NCBI GenBank assembly: GCA_018398805.1
Contig: JAGFBZ010000745.1
Location: 459,001 to 523,000, forward strand
Direction: 5' to 3'
Source of the DNA: Hirundichthys speculiger
Taxonomy: Eukaryota; Chordata; Actinopteri; Beloniformes; Exocoetidae
DNA: 64,000 nucleotides
Below the pieces are notes generated by a model. The model did not search any database, was not told the origin of the DNA, and saw only the letters and a list, made by a program, of their open reading frames with translations. The translations under genes and the position numbers were made by a program. Shown piece by piece: positions 1-11,799 of the stretch. Every line of letters starts with the position of its first letter. Position 1 is the first letter of the stretch.

Positions 1-1003
1 TAGTCATCCGCCCGATATGCGGATTATTCGCTCCGCCCGCGGGTGCGCGGTTCAACCGCGCATCTCTAGTTCTCTCGCAGCAAAGTAATGTTGTGAGCCA
101 GCATGGCCCCTTTAAGAAGGTGGCCTTATGGGTAATGTAGTGTGTGTGTCATGGGACGGCCGAAAAATGAAGTTAGATAAAACAGCAGTTTCTTTACTAC
201 GGTTCAGAGACCAGAGGCTGTGAAGGTAACAGAAAGATCACAGTTGAGCCTTTGTCTTGTTTCACTGCAGTGCCTCGATACTTTTTAGCGGTTTTTAAAC
301 ATATTTTAAACACATTATTTAGGTTCGGGGGGGCACCGGTCCCCATTAAGTGCGAAAAATAAGGGATCACTGTATACACATTCACTCACCCGCCGCCTTA
401 TTAGCTGCAACTGTTCAGCTACTCGTTAACGTGAACACCCAATCAGCCAATCACATGGCAGCAACACAATGCATTTATTAATGTGGGCGTGGTCACGACG
501 ACCGGCTGGATTTCAAAGCAGCATCAGAGAGGGGGTTAAGAATGAATGCACCAAGATCGTTTCTGCCAGACAGGCTGAGTATTTTAGTGAATAGTAAATA
601 TTAGTAAATATCAGTGAGCAGCAGTTAGGGTTAGGGTGTGGAAGCAGAGACCTTGTAGGGGTCAGAGGAGAATCTGCAGACTGGTTCAGACTGGTTCAGG
701 ATGAGAGAAAGGCAACAGTATCTCAGATAAGCATCCGTTATCCTCCTTTATTTTACAGCACTCTTAAAGTAAATCTAATTAGCACTGGAGCACTTTTATC
801 GACGTCTATTGATTTATTGATTATAATCAGCTTCTGGCACCCCCAGGTGTTGACTGTCAGGGGCCAATCAGACACCTGATCGTCCTGAACTCGTCCTGTT
901 CAGCGATGGCTGCCCGCAGCAGATCGTAGGGTCCATGTGTGGAGAGGAAACAGAGAACTCTGGGAGTGGAGAGGATGGATGACCTGACCTATACCCCACT
1001 GAC
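1..1003. other. Unassigned sequence, no gene seen
   Basis: No convincing coding exon or complete mobile element is visible. A short stretch around 862-880 shares about 16 bases with 61520-61540, the edge of a Tc1-like relic, so a small transposon scrap may lie at 840-930. Otherwise I see nothing to annotate. Confidence 0.4.
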
Positions 1004-2665
1004 AGGAGGAGGAACCCAAACTGGTGACCAGTATATGGAAGGAGGAGCCAGACTGGTGACCAGTATATGGAGGAGGAGCCAGACTGGTGACCAGCGGGGG
1101 GAGGAGTCAGACTGGCGACCAGCAGGAGGAGGAGGAGTCAGACTGGTGACCATCAGGAGGAGGAGCCAGACTGATGACCAGTATATGGAGGAGGAGGCAG
1201 ACTGCTGACCATCAGGAGGAGGAGTCAGGCTGGTGACCAGTATATGGAGGAGGAGTCAGACTGGTGACCAGTATATGGAGGAGGAGTCAGACTGGTGACC
1301 ATCAGGAGGAGGAGCCAGACTGATGACCAGTAAATGGAGGAGGAGGCAGACTGGTGACCATCAGGAGGAGGAGGCAGACTGGTGACCATCAGGAGGAGGA
1401 GTCAGGCTGGTGACCAGTATATGGAGGAGGAGTCAGACTGGTGACCAGCTTGAGGGGGAGGAGTCAGACTGGTTACCAGTATATGAAGGAGGACCCAGAC
1501 TGGTGACCAGTATATGGAGGAGGAGTCAGACTGGTGACCAGCATGAAAAGGAGCCAGACTGGTGACTAGCATATGGAGGAGGAGTCAGACTGGTGACCAG
1601 CATGAAAAGGAGCCAGACTGGTGACCAGTATATGGAGGAGGAGTCAGACTGGTGACCAGCTTGAGGGGGAGGAGTCAGACTGGTTACCAGTATATGAAGG
1701 AGGACCCAGACTGGTGACCAGTATATGGAGGAGGAGTCAGACTGGTGACCAGCATATGGAGGAGGAGTCAGACTGGTGACCAGCAGGAGGAGGATCCAGA
1801 CTGGTGACCAGTATATGGAGGAGGAGTCAGACTGGTGACCAGCAGGAGGAGGACCCAGACTGGTGACCAGTATATGGAGGAGAGGTCAGACTGGTGACCA
1901 GTATATGGAGGAGTCAGACTGGTGACCAGCATGAGGAGTCAGACTGGTGACCAGTATACAGAGGAGGAGCCAAACTGGTTACCAGCAGGAGGAGGAGCCA
2001 GACTGGTGACTAGTATATGTAGGAAGAGCCAGACTGGTGACCAGCAGGAGGAGGAGGAGTCAGACTGGTGACCATCAGGAGGAGGAGGAGTCAGACTGGT
2101 GACCAGCATATGGAGGAGGAGTCAGACTGGTGACCAGCATATAGAGGAGGAGTCAGACTGGTGACTATCATGAAAAGGAGCCAGACTGGTGACCAGTATA
2201 TGGAGGAGGAGTCAGACTGGCGACCAGCTTGAGGAGGAGGAGTCAGACTGGTGACCAGCAGGAGGAGGAGGAGCCAGACTGGTGACCAGCAGGAGGAGGA
2301 GTCAGACTGGTGACCAGCAGGAGGAGGAGGAGCCAGACTGGTGACCAGCAGGAGGAGGAGTCAGACTGGTGACCAGCAGGAGGAGGAGCCAGACTGGTGA
2401 CCAGCAGGAGGAGGAGGAGCCAGACTGGTGACCAGCAGGAGGAGGAGTCAGACTGGTGACCATCAGGAGGAGGAGGAGCCAGACTAGTGATGAGCAGGAG
2501 GAAGAGGAGGAGCCAGACTAGTGATGAGCAGGAGGAGGAGTCAGACTGAGACCAGCAGGAGGAGGAGGAGGAGCCAGACTGGTGACTAATATATGGAGGA
2601 GGAGTCAGACTGAGGAGGAGTCAGACTGGTGACCAGCAGCAGGAGGAACCAGACTGGTGACTATA
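1004..2665. repeat. Minisatellite, ~24-33 bp variable unit
   Basis: A long tandem array whose conserved core reads CAGACTGGTGACCAG, separated by variable GGAGGAGGAG and TATATGG spacers. Units vary in length because the GGA run and the TATATGG block come and go, and higher-order repeats of two to three units are visible. The ORF at 939-1208 and others crossing it are products of the repeat, not genes. The array is purine-rich on the + strand. Confidence 0.95.
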
Positions 2666-3965
2666 TACCATTTATTGCCAAGAAACATTGTTACAACAAA
2701 TAAATAAGCTACTAATCACACATTTCCTCAGTTGTTGTGCCAAGTTCATAGCCTTGTTATTTAGGTGGTAATCAATAAATATTGAGAGTTTTAATATCAT
2801 TAACTTCGTCGTCAATCACATGGCGAAATGAGATAAAGGTCTTAATAACATCTAAGTTAGGAGCGCAGTAAAGTTTTAATCTTAGAGAACGAGTCAAGCT
2901 TGACAGACACCAGAATAACATATTTCCAATTTTCTAATAACTAACTGTATACAGTTCTGGGGTATCATTTTCTTTGCATTAATCACCAAGTCAGTCTCAC
3001 ACAAATACTGAATGTGAATCTGCAAAGACTCATATATGCAAACATTAGGAGGCTTTGAAGTGAGCTATCCCTGTAATGATCAGGGCTTAGCTCATCTCAT
3101 TTCCTTGATTGAAGCTGTACAGCCACATAAATAATTCATTCTCATGTATATTGCAGTGTTTTGAATCGTGTTTTTAGAATTCAGTTTGATCAGTCAATTC
3201 AGAACACATGTACACCTTTCACAAGCCGTCTTTCCTGGACCTAATTCTATTTTAGATTGATCCGACTGTAAAACAGGTAAACGTCTGCCTCTAAAGATCA
3301 AACAGCAATTACTATATGACTGAAACTGTTCAGAAACCCATTCTCTGCCCATAAGTCTATCAATTAATCAAACCTATGAATCTATTATATATGGACTTTT
3401 ACTAATAAGGGCGTAGAGTTTGTATATGGATGTGTTTTCGATGTGCAGGGGAACAAATAACGCCAGAAACCGCTCACCCTGAAGCCTCTCGACGCCTTTA
3501 CAGCGGCACAACTAAACAGGTGACATTCAAAGTTATTTCACTCACACAAACAGGAAGCCAATTAAACAATTACAGCTGGTTAGCAGCAGCCTGCCGAGGA
3601 TAATTGCTGGAAAAAGGTCGCGGGTTTCATCCTCTTTAAACTGCAGAGGATGCAGAAGTAACTCACATTTACCACATTTACCACAACAGTAAGGCAATTA
3701 CATGCTTGTTGATTTTGTTAAAAGACAAACTTCATGATTTATGTCTTTTATTGCATAAATGTATATATGCGTCTGTCTGGTCATGTTTACATTCTTAGTG
3801 TAATATTACAGAACCTTACATTCATAAAAACAGCTGAGTCATGGACTGATAGATTAGGAGATACAGAATCAGTTACGTTTAGTTTGGAGAGCACCAGTTC
3901 CCAGCAGAAGTCATCCCGAACCAGTTTGCACAGAAAGCAAACCAGTCCAATTAAATATGTGATGC
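2666..3965. other. Unassigned sequence, no gene seen
   Basis: AT-rich, apparently single-copy within this window. The ORF beginning at 3734 has no recognisable domain and runs into the interspersed repeat that follows. I see no gene here. Confidence 0.4.
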
Positions 3966-4300
3966 CCACTTCAATTCAATTTTATTTGTATAGCATCTGT
4001 TATAATGTCAATTGTCTCCAGGTCTTTACAGAGACCCAGATCATGACCCCCGAGCAAATATCATTAACTAAAATTATAATATTAAATCCAATCAATGATA
4101 ATGGCAAGTAAAAAAACTCCCACAGTGGGAGGAAAAAAACCCTTTAAGCCAAATAGAGGCAAGAAAAAACTCCCCTTTAAGAGAAAGAAACCTGGACCAG
4201 GACCTGGATCATATGGGGGGACCTTCCTGATGAAGACCAGCTGGGTAAAGAAAAGAAAGAGAGGAGAGACAGGACAGAGAGAGGAGGGAGGACAGAGTTA
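3966..4300 (+). repeat. Teleost interspersed repeat, family not named
   Basis: The segment opens with TTCAATTTTATTTGTATAGC and continues through a block reading 'cagagacccagatcatgacccccgagca', then A-rich stretches and a GGACCTTCCTGATGAAGACC block followed by GA-rich sequence. From memory this arrangement is a common dispersed repeat in fish genomes, but I cannot assign its class. The ORF at 4095-4304 is a Lys-rich reading of it and is unlikely to be a gene. Confidence 0.6.
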
Positions 4301-4698
4301 TTAGGCAAGCAGTTATTAGGCAGTGAGCGAAAATGTTTATTGTATGTGAATAATTGTGAATAAAATATATACAGAGGAATGGTGAAAATGGTCGGCAACT
4401 CCACTGTCTCCCTCCTTTACAAACTTATTTGCCTGTTTTTCAGGTATTATATATCTGTTGTTTGGTGCCATATCCTGCTACCTGCAACAAATATAGTCCA
4501 ATTATGTTCCAGTCCTTTATTTATACCTGCTTCATCCTTTTTAGGGTCACTCTGGTGGGATCTCCCTTCTCGAACAAGCACTCGGGCACAGTAGAGAGGA
4601 AAACTCCCTGATGGACGGGGAGAAGAAGTTTTATTTTCTTTTTTATTAAGTGTTCTTAATTTAAAAGTTGATGAAGCTTCATTGTCATCCAAAATTTG
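4301..4698. other. Unassigned sequence, no gene seen
   Basis: Short AT-rich stretch between the fish repeat and the MITE. It ends in the TTG (4696-4698) that is repeated after the MITE at 5393-5395. Nothing else is seen. Confidence 0.4.
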
Positions 4699-5392
4699 AG
4701 GTGAATTCCAATTCCTCCCTTAACCCTCAGTCTCAAAAATGTGCGCTCCCGTGAACTGCAAGTGTTGTCCCGATATCTTAGAAAGCCAAGATTGAGGGAC
4801 AAGTTTGAGGGCTTTATCGCCCTCAATATTGAGATTCTCCGGCACCACCCTTGGAAGTAAGGGCTACCCAGAAGGCATTGCGTATTTCGCCAAGACGTCT
4901 TCGAAAAGGATGGCGCCGAAAAAAGCTAGCTACAAATGTACGTATTTTCATAGTTAATAAAGATATAAATGTTACGAAACTATCTTACTGTCTTCGTTAC
5001 ATATATTTATATTATCTTATTTTCTTCTACTTCTTCTTCTACATCTTCTTCTCTTTCTTCTTCGTCGTTGTCGTTTTCTTGACAGACTGGACGTAGCTTT
5101 GGCGTAAGGGCTGCCCCCCACAGTCTGAAGACGTTACTGCACTCAAGGGGTGTCCCATTTCTAAGTCACAAGATAGTCCTTACACTTACTTTGGAGGGCC
5201 AAGATTGAGGGTTAAGGGCGAGGGTTGAGATTGAGGGTTAAGGGCGAGGGTTGAGATTGAGGGTTAAGGGCGAGGGTTGAGATTGAGGGTTAAGGGCGAG
5301 GGTTGAGATTGAGGGTTAAGGGCGAGGGTTGAGATTGAGGGTTAAGGGCGAGGGTTGAGATTGAGGGTTAAGAGAGGAATTGGAATTGGCCC
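4699..5392 (+). mobile_element. Non-autonomous TIR element (MITE), 3-bp TSD, copy 1
   Basis: Left end AGGTGAATTCCAATTCCTCC and right end (reverse complement) GGGCCAATTCCAATTCCTC form terminal inverted repeats. TTG occurs immediately outside both ends (4696-4698 and 5393-5395), a 3-bp target duplication. Two related copies at 11443-12968 and 11800-12720 are flanked by CAT and TTA, so the 3-bp rule holds in all three. GGG-type ends plus 3-bp TSDs suggest PIF/Harbinger, but this is inference because TSDs other than TTA/TAA are unusual there. An ATG at 4909 opens a short stop-terminated reading frame (MAPKKASYK...), possibly the relic of the parent transposase's first exon. Confidence 0.8.
5215..5375 (+). 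repeat. 26-bp subterminal tandem repeat of the MITE
   Basis: About six head-to-tail copies of a 26-bp unit, GGGTTAAGGGCGAGGGTTGA plus GATTGA, directly inside the right TIR of copy 1. The unit is an expansion of the TIR-proximal sequence; the related copies at 11.4-13 kb carry only one to three units at their ends. It is G-rich and superficially telomere-like but is not TTAGGG. Confidence 0.9.
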
Positions 5393-5911
5393 TTGCTGCA
5401 GCGGTGAGGGAAGTCTCATTTAGCTCGTCCCTCTTCGGCGTCTGCTGTCGACTCCTCCCGCAGTCATCTTTTTACCACAGGGCGAGCATGCATTATTCAG
5501 GAAACACTTCAACCCCACCTCCCCGAAGTGTACTGTTTGTTGGTTGTAATTTTTTTTTCTTTTTTTTTAATCGTCTCCAATGTGCTTGAGCAAAATAAGG
5601 CGAGTCCATCTATTGCATGGTCGTGCAAACGAAAAAGCGGGAACATAAAAAGCTTCCTTCCGAACCAAAATGTTGACTTTGTTTCCACACCACTTACACA
5701 CAAAAGACGTCGGTGCTGCCAGTTCAATGTGCATCTCGGCTTCTTTGTTGGGTCGGCTGGAAAGCTGTCAATTAGGCAAAATTCATGCTGTTTTTCTGCA
5801 GGCGGGGGGGTGGTGGGTTGGTGTCCCTGCATGTGTGTGGCACCGGACGGCTCTGCTGGAGTTGTGGGGGGCAGAGTGGTCATTCTGCCACCACAGATGG
5901 ACAGGAAAGTC

Positions 5912-5942
<31 letters not shown>

Positions 5943-6234
5943 CTGCAAATCCACAGGGAGGGTGTCCTGCACGCTCTCTGCATGCATGTGTCTGTGTTTG
6001 CAACAGTGTGGCTGGCAGCAGCAGAGCAATGCCCCCCCCCCCCCCCCCCCTTCATCTTCCTCCTCCTCCTCCTTTAGCAAAGGCTTTACATGTTTACTCA
6101 GTTTTCCCTCAAAACCACCGGATCACCCTCACTTATGCACATGCACTCACACATGCACTCCCACATGCACTCACACATGCACTCCCACATACACTCACAC
6201 ATGCACTCACACATGCACTCACATGCAACTTGGC
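5393..6234. repeat. Low-complexity stretch: poly-G, poly-C and CA-rich repeats
   Basis: Contains a ~29-base G run (5914-5942), a 19-base C run (6032-6050), a CTCCTC stretch and a tandem CACTCACACATG/CACTCCCACATG array at 6137-6226. The overlapping ORFs on both strands (for example 5528-6253 and 5509-6003) pass through these runs as poly-Gly or poly-Pro and have no recognisable domain, so I do not call a gene. Confidence 0.8.
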
Positions 6235-7362
6235 CAGTAAGGTTGGGAATTGAGAACTGGTTCCTGTAGAGAAACAGTTCTCTACAGGAACTGTTTCTCT
6301 ACAGGAACTGGTTCCTTTAGAGAACTGGTTCCTGTAGAGAACCGGTTCCTGTAGAGAACTGGTTCCGTGTGTTTCAATTCCATGGAATCGTTTGGCAGTT
6401 TATCCAGCGATTCTCTTATCGATTCCAACCAGCACGAATCTCACGTAATTTACGCAAGTTACGCACAGTCAATTCCAGAAAGCACTTACGTGATTAAGTT
6501 ACGTCGGTTTAGCACGCGCATTGCAGTTGTAAACAACAATGGTGCGCCCACCAGGTTCAAACGCTCCAAAGTTTGGCTTCACTTCACCAAAGAAAGATGG
6601 CAACAAGGCAACTAGCAGTCATTGTAAAGTGGAGATAACAGCGTCGGGAGGGAACACGGCTAACATGCAGAAACATTTGAACACACAACATGAGATAACG
6701 AGTGTCGTGTTTTTGACGCTTCGGACTGATGGATCTCAACCCAGCAGCAGTAGCCAAGCTAAGATCACCTCTGGTAACTCTGGTAAGTAGCTATCCCACT
6801 GCCTATGCGCTTCTTTGTAAAACACGCTATAACATTAACGCTATGCTATTAAACGAATGCCTTCTGCATTACATTTAGAAGATGACCGTGATGAGAGAGA
6901 GAGTCTGGCTGGTTCAGAGGCTGGAAGACATGATTATTTTACTGCTAAAGAATTGTTAATTCATCATAGTATTTGCAGATTTGTACTATGAACTGTTCTG
7001 TTGTATTTGATAGTATTTATCTTTCTTTATTATTATTTTTGAGTGCTTAGTGAGCTCATATATCCTTTTAAAAGGGAGATTTTTTTTATTTCTATTAGGA
7101 AAAATCTGTTAGTAAAATGTTAACACATTCTTGTGTATTTGCACAGTTACATATTACAACAGTTAACACGTTATCCAGGCTTTGGGCCTCTTTTGACCTC
7201 GCTGTTGAGTTTGTAAGGTTGTGACTTTAAGTAAAAAAAATGATGCTAATAAGACAGTTTGTTCTCCTTTTTCCCCAAATTAGAATCGATAAAGAATTGA
7301 ATCGTTAAACAGTATCGATAATGGAATCGGAATCTGAAAAATCTTATCAATTCCCATCCCTT
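6235..7362 (+). mobile_element. hAT-type DNA transposon fragment with BED-finger exon
   Basis: The left end CAGTAAGGTTGGGAATTG and right end (reverse complement) AAGGGATGGGAATTGATAAG are imperfect inverted repeats typical of hAT ends. The bases TTGGCC occur at 6230-6235 and 7363-7368, a probable eroded target duplication. Just inside the left end (6250-6366) is a run of inverted and direct GAGAACTGGTTCCTGTA units. Only a first coding exon with a BED zinc finger remains, followed by a possible GTAAGT donor at 6783; the rest of a transposase is missing, so the copy is non-autonomous. The exact outer borders are uncertain by a few bases. Confidence 0.75.
6500..6786 (+). pseudogene. hAT transposase N-terminal BED zinc finger, frameshifted
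   Basis: BED fingers are DNA-binding domains at the N-terminus of hAT transposases. One frame (6367-6615) reads RSKVWLHFTKER, the typical aromatic start of the domain. The next frame (6539-6790) continues with DGNKATSSHCKVEITASGG and NTANMQKHLNTQH, which supplies the His end of the finger. The join requires a frame change near 6600, and the expected C-x2-C pair is damaged (SSHC). After the finger comes a Ser-rich linker and a likely splice donor. No hAT dimerisation domain is found downstream. I take it as the broken first exon of the surrounding element rather than a host gene. Confidence 0.8.
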
Positions 7363-8666
7363 TTGGCCAGAGAGGAACAGATATCCCTTATAACCGGATT
7401 ATTTTCTGAGAGGCCAGTTTAGCGTTACTTGAACTCGTGGCCCTTTCTTTTCTTCCTTTTCTTTTTCTTTTAATAATCTCCGGTGAGACGATGTGCTGTC
7501 CTTCACAGCTACACTCTCTGGAAAGACAAACATTTACTCAGAAGCGACGTGTCTCAGAAATGAGGGAGAAAGCAGAGTGATCTAATATTAATAGCAAGCT
7601 TCGTGGAAATGAAAGGCGGAAGGGCTTCTAATCCTCAGACAGACACGGCAAATGCTTTCTGTGTCATAATTACTCACCTGCAACCTTTCCTCTACGTATT
7701 TAAAGTGCAAAGAATCCAAACTGCCCCCCGGCCAAATGTTATATTTCATATTTGAATGCTGTCGTCCCACCAGGCTTTTGCAGCAGTTTACAGTGTTTTG
7801 CCATCTCGGTATGCCTGGTTTCTCCAAATGCAGCAGAGACATTTATTATCAGTCGGGTGTCGCAGCTGGTGATGGATTAATAGAAACTGCAGACTGGCTC
7901 AGATACTCACAGCTTACCCTGCTTAGAGCAGCCATGATGTTGAAGTTTAACTCCAGCTGGGGAAGCATCAGCTAATCACATCAGCTTTTTGGGCCTCATT
8001 CATGAAACGCGAGCAGAGCGGATTTTGTGTGTAAACTGTGAGCGGAGCGAGACTCGCAGGTGCTTCAACATTAATGAAAACGTTGGTCGTTCTGAGCGTT
8101 TCACCGCGACCAACAGAATCTCCTCCTGCCTCCGACCGTTAAAGCCTCATGGGGGCCGTCATCCTCCCAGGAAGCAGATACCTTCAAGCGCAGACATGAG
8201 ATGCGAGATTGTGTTTCTTAAAGGGTCAGTTGGTTGTTTAAATCTGCTGACGGGTTCTGGTCGTTCCCGAGACACCGACGGCGTCACGAAGCAGCGGCAG
8301 ATTCCTGGTGGAGGTTTCTGACAGCGGAGACGATGCGTCTGCCTGCAGTTTTGTTGATATCAAGAAAGGGATGCATTTTTTAATTCACCCGAAACCATAG
8401 CAAATTTTTACAATTTTGAATACTTCGCTGGACAAAAGGGAACGGAGGTCGCCATGATCCAAGTCTTCCTTCTCGGACCTCAGGTCTCACCAGGAGCGTC
8501 CTGAGAGCGGAGGACTTGTCAGACAGACATGTGACATTATGAGTTCACCTGAAGGTTTCGGGGACGCGTGAATCACGCAGTCGCAGAGGCGGCTGGCCCA
8601 TAGGGGGCGCTGGGCTCTGCCCCACCAGCTGTGGAGGGGAAAAATATTTATTTTATTTTAATTTAA
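7363..8666. other. Unassigned sequence, no gene seen
   Basis: Several ORFs of 60-110 codons occur (7588-7842 minus, 7989-8321 plus) without recognisable motifs or repeats elsewhere in the window. A GGCGCTGGGCTCTGCCCC segment at 8605-8625 could be a transposon edge but I could not find a partner end. Confidence 0.35.
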
Positions 8667-9430
8667 TTAGGGCTGGGCAAGTTAATGCCTTATTATCACA
8701 TTAACTCATTAATTTATGAACGCCGACGTCTATTTTATCACATGTTAACGCATGTTGTCACGTGCTTTTGTTTTGAAAAGTCTTACTGGCTGCTGCGGAA
8801 CCGGAAGATAATTGGCAGGTAAGCTAAAAACTGACATGAACTTTACAGTTCAGGTAGCAACTCAGGTAGAAATATTAACAATTCTGTCTGAAAAAAAATT
8901 CTGGACTGCAACAAAACTTTCTCGTCAATCCCTACGTGTTCCATCAGATCTGCTTCATGTGTTCACTGTCCTGCTGTTCTCTAGCTGGTTACTGCAGTGC
9001 GGCTCCATCTAGTGGCACAGATGTGTAATGACAACAGAAAGTCCAGTCCTCCATTATAAAACTAATTCAGTTCTGTGGCCCGTTTTTTCATTTCGTATTT
9101 TTGATCCAAGTCTAAATTTAAAATATAAAAAAACAGGCCTTTTTTCTTCATTTTTTTGTGTTAGATTAAAAAATGAAAAACCTAATAAAATATCACTTTT
9201 TAATTTTTTTTAATTTTTGATTGATAATTGAAAATGGAAAGAATTAATGATACACGGATTGGTAAAGTTTATGAACTTCAACGTGGACATTTTCATTTTA
9301 AAGTTCTCCCAGACGGAAGATTCAACAGAAACAAGGTTATTTGTAACAACTGACAAGTTGAACTCCCCGTTAAAAGTTTCTGCTTTCATTATGATCAGAA
9401 CAATTCAACTAAAACACTTCTGACCTCATA
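8667..9430 (-). mobile_element. hAT-N element, truncated copy (family of 42920 and 61818)
   Basis: Begins TAGGGCTGGGCAAGTTAATG and matches, in reverse, the right half of the elements at 42920-44045 and 61818-63504, including the CACATCTGTGCCACTAGATG block, runs of A and T, and TTCAACAGAAACAAGGTTAT near 9320. Homology stops at about 9405-9430, so the other terminal repeat is lost. No coding capacity is seen. The 66-codon ORF at 8812 is a reading of the repeat. Confidence 0.85.
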
Positions 9431-9798
9431 AATGACACATCAGTTGGAGCACAAACTGCTTTAGATATACGAGCTCGCCACAAAAACAAAACTCTGGTTA
9501 AAAACAAGTAAATAAATAAAGTGTAGACAAATAATCAGCTTTATGATGCTGAGAGCCTTGGGTTTGCATTATGTATTATAGAAAAACTGTACTGCACAGA
9601 CCAAATAAGAGTAAAGCCAAAGTAAATTGCAGTGGTTAATTTGAGCCGCTTAAAGAAGTCCATTTGACCTTTTGTCCTTTGTCAGTTGTGGACGATTACT
9701 ATGTTGGGTAATAATCACCAACTGTGCCGGTTCTGACCACGGTGGAACTGAAGGTTTTGGATCAACTACCAACTGCTCATGGTGGTGCTTGTCATATT
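9431..9798. other. Unassigned sequence before the retroposon
   Basis: AT-rich single-copy sequence; the last ~130 bases may belong to the 5' part of the retroposon that follows, but they have no match in the second copy. Nothing else is seen. Confidence 0.35.
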
Positions 9799-10552
9799 AT
9801 TATTATTCTCACTGCTGCTCCGGGACTTATCTCTGCTACGCTGGATGTTCCAGTTTGTGCCCGGTTTGTGGTAATCTGCGTTCGGATGTCTACATACTGT
9901 CTGCAGGGGGCGGATCGGTCCTCTTGCGGCTGGTGGAGACCTGCCGCCGCGGACATGGACGGTGTCGTTGGAGGCCGGTTCGGGAAAGCTAAGCTAAGTA
10001 GCCCTGAACTGCTACCTGTGGCAACCACCGCCACTGGATCCGGGCTGCAGCGTCACTGAGCTGGGACTGGAGCCCCCGACGTAGCGGCGGGGGCATGCTG
10101 CTCCCGTCCAGCTGTCTACACGCTGGATGGGTCAGCTGACCTGGCAGGGGCCGTCTGTTGACCTGGTGGGGCCCAGCACCGCCGGGGGAGACGACAACGG
10201 CCTCATCCGGTCCGCATGATGAACCGGGCTCTGGGACGGTCGGCTCCGTCGCTCGCCGGACTGAATGGAGCTCAGTCTTCCCAGAGGAGACGGTTTGGTT
10301 CATCGGTGTTTCCTCCTCTGACCTGGAGATATCTCACTTGTCATCATTATGGAGATATACTGGTTTTAACTGCTGTTAACTGTTTTAACGGCTGTTAACG
10401 GCTGTTATCTGGAGTTAGCACTCGGACCACGGGACCTGGCATGAAAAGGAGCGCTGGACACTAGCAGCTCCCCTAGTACACCAGATTTTTCCTGGTGTAC
10501 TGAAACATGAATTTCGACCTTTGGGGATTAATAAAGTATTTTGAATTGAATT
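9799..10552 (+). mobile_element. Retroposon with LINE-like 3' tail, copy 1
   Basis: A GC-rich body beginning near CTGCTGCTCCGGGACTT matches 45183-46005 in the opposite orientation. Both copies share the same 3' terminus, GGGGATTAATAAAGTATTTT followed by a GAATT repeat, which is the polar end expected of target-primed retroposition; neither has inverted terminal repeats. The ORFs (for example 9724-10059 and 10158-10379) have no domain I recognise and differ between copies. It may be a LINE 3' end or a composite SINE; I cannot decide. An internal CTGTTAACGG repeat lies at 10368-10405. Confidence 0.7.
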
Positions 10553-11442
10553 ATCGGTGACATGTTGCACTGATGTTCTGAGTGATAACGTGACTCACGG
10601 TTTAACATTTGAACGCTCCTCTCGGGACTCAGAGGCACCGGGACTCCTCTGACTCTGGGGGATTGGACTCGTGGACCCGGTGGACCTCTGCTGGTATTCT
10701 GCGTCACTGAAAGCCTTTACTCCTGGCTTTGATCATTTTGTTTCGCGGTGATATTCCTCACTTGCATGTGCTGATGGCGATGGATGCTGATGCTCCGGTC
10801 CCCCGTTCTCAGAGCCCGTTTGTTAATCTGACACCCGTCTCTTTCCCTGGCATCAACTGGCACGTCCTCTTGATTTCAGCTCAGAATCTGACCTGTAATG
10901 TGTTTCTCTTCTTTTTATCTCCCTAGATTAACTGTCTTTGACTTTTTTCCCTGCTAGGAGTTTTAGTTTACTGTGGTTAGTGTCAAGAAGACTTTTACTG
11001 GCCTCTTGAGGCTGTTTATAATCTAACAGATCTAACCAGTGGGACCAGATGTTTGGCTCCTGGTGGCAACAGGGACAGTCTGTGCTGTTTTTCTGGTTCT
11101 TTCCTCGACTCACATTTGTAGACACTTGGACATATTCAGCATCCTCTGTTGAAGATGTAAGGTACCTGATCAAAACACTGACGCACTAACAAGTCTTCAT
11201 AAAGACGACGATGATGATGCAGTTAGTACTGATGCTACCATGTGTACGTCAGACAATCATATCAAGGTAACACAGCCACTAAAATCTAAAATCTAAATCT
11301 AACTAATTTAAAAAATGCTTCATTGTAAATGTGATCAAAGCTACTGGCTAAACTACCTTTGCATGAAACTTTCTTAAAGGAGACTGGTAGACAAAATATT
11401 GTCTAAAGTCAAACGAATACAGCTTTAAATGAAGAACAACAT
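10553..11442. other. Unassigned sequence, no gene seen
   Basis: No recognisable coding domain or repeat partner inside the window. The 65- and 81-codon ORFs here are unremarkable. It ends in CAT (11440-11442), the target duplication of the next element. Confidence 0.4.
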
Positions 11443-11799
11443 GGATGAATTCGAATTCCTCCCTTAACCCTCAATCTCAACCCTCAATCTCAACCCTCAA
11501 TCTCAACCCTCATCTCAAAAATGCGCGCTCCCGTGAACTGCAAGTGTTGTCCCGATTCTTGGAAAGTCAAGTTGAGGGACAAGTTTGAGGGCTGTATCGC
11601 CCTCAATATTGAGATTCTCCGGCACCACCCTTGGTAGTAAGGGCTACCTAGAAGGCATTGCGTATTTTGCCAAGACGTCTTCGAAAAGAATGGCGCCGAA
11701 AAAAGCGAGCAACAAATGTACATATTTTCGTAGTTAATAAAGATATAAATGTTATGAAACTATCTTACTGTCTTTGTTATGTATATTTATATTATCTTA

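Noticed and set aside
5215..5375. Interstitial telomere repeat
   Set aside because: The unit is 26 bp and part of a MITE end, not TTAGGG.
5528..6253. 241-codon ORF as a host gene
   Set aside because: It depends on the poly-G and CA-rich runs, has no domain, and overlapping ORFs exist in the other frames.
9724..10059. Conserved host protein shared with 45519-46007
   Set aside because: The similarity comes from two copies of one retroposon, with frame differences between them.
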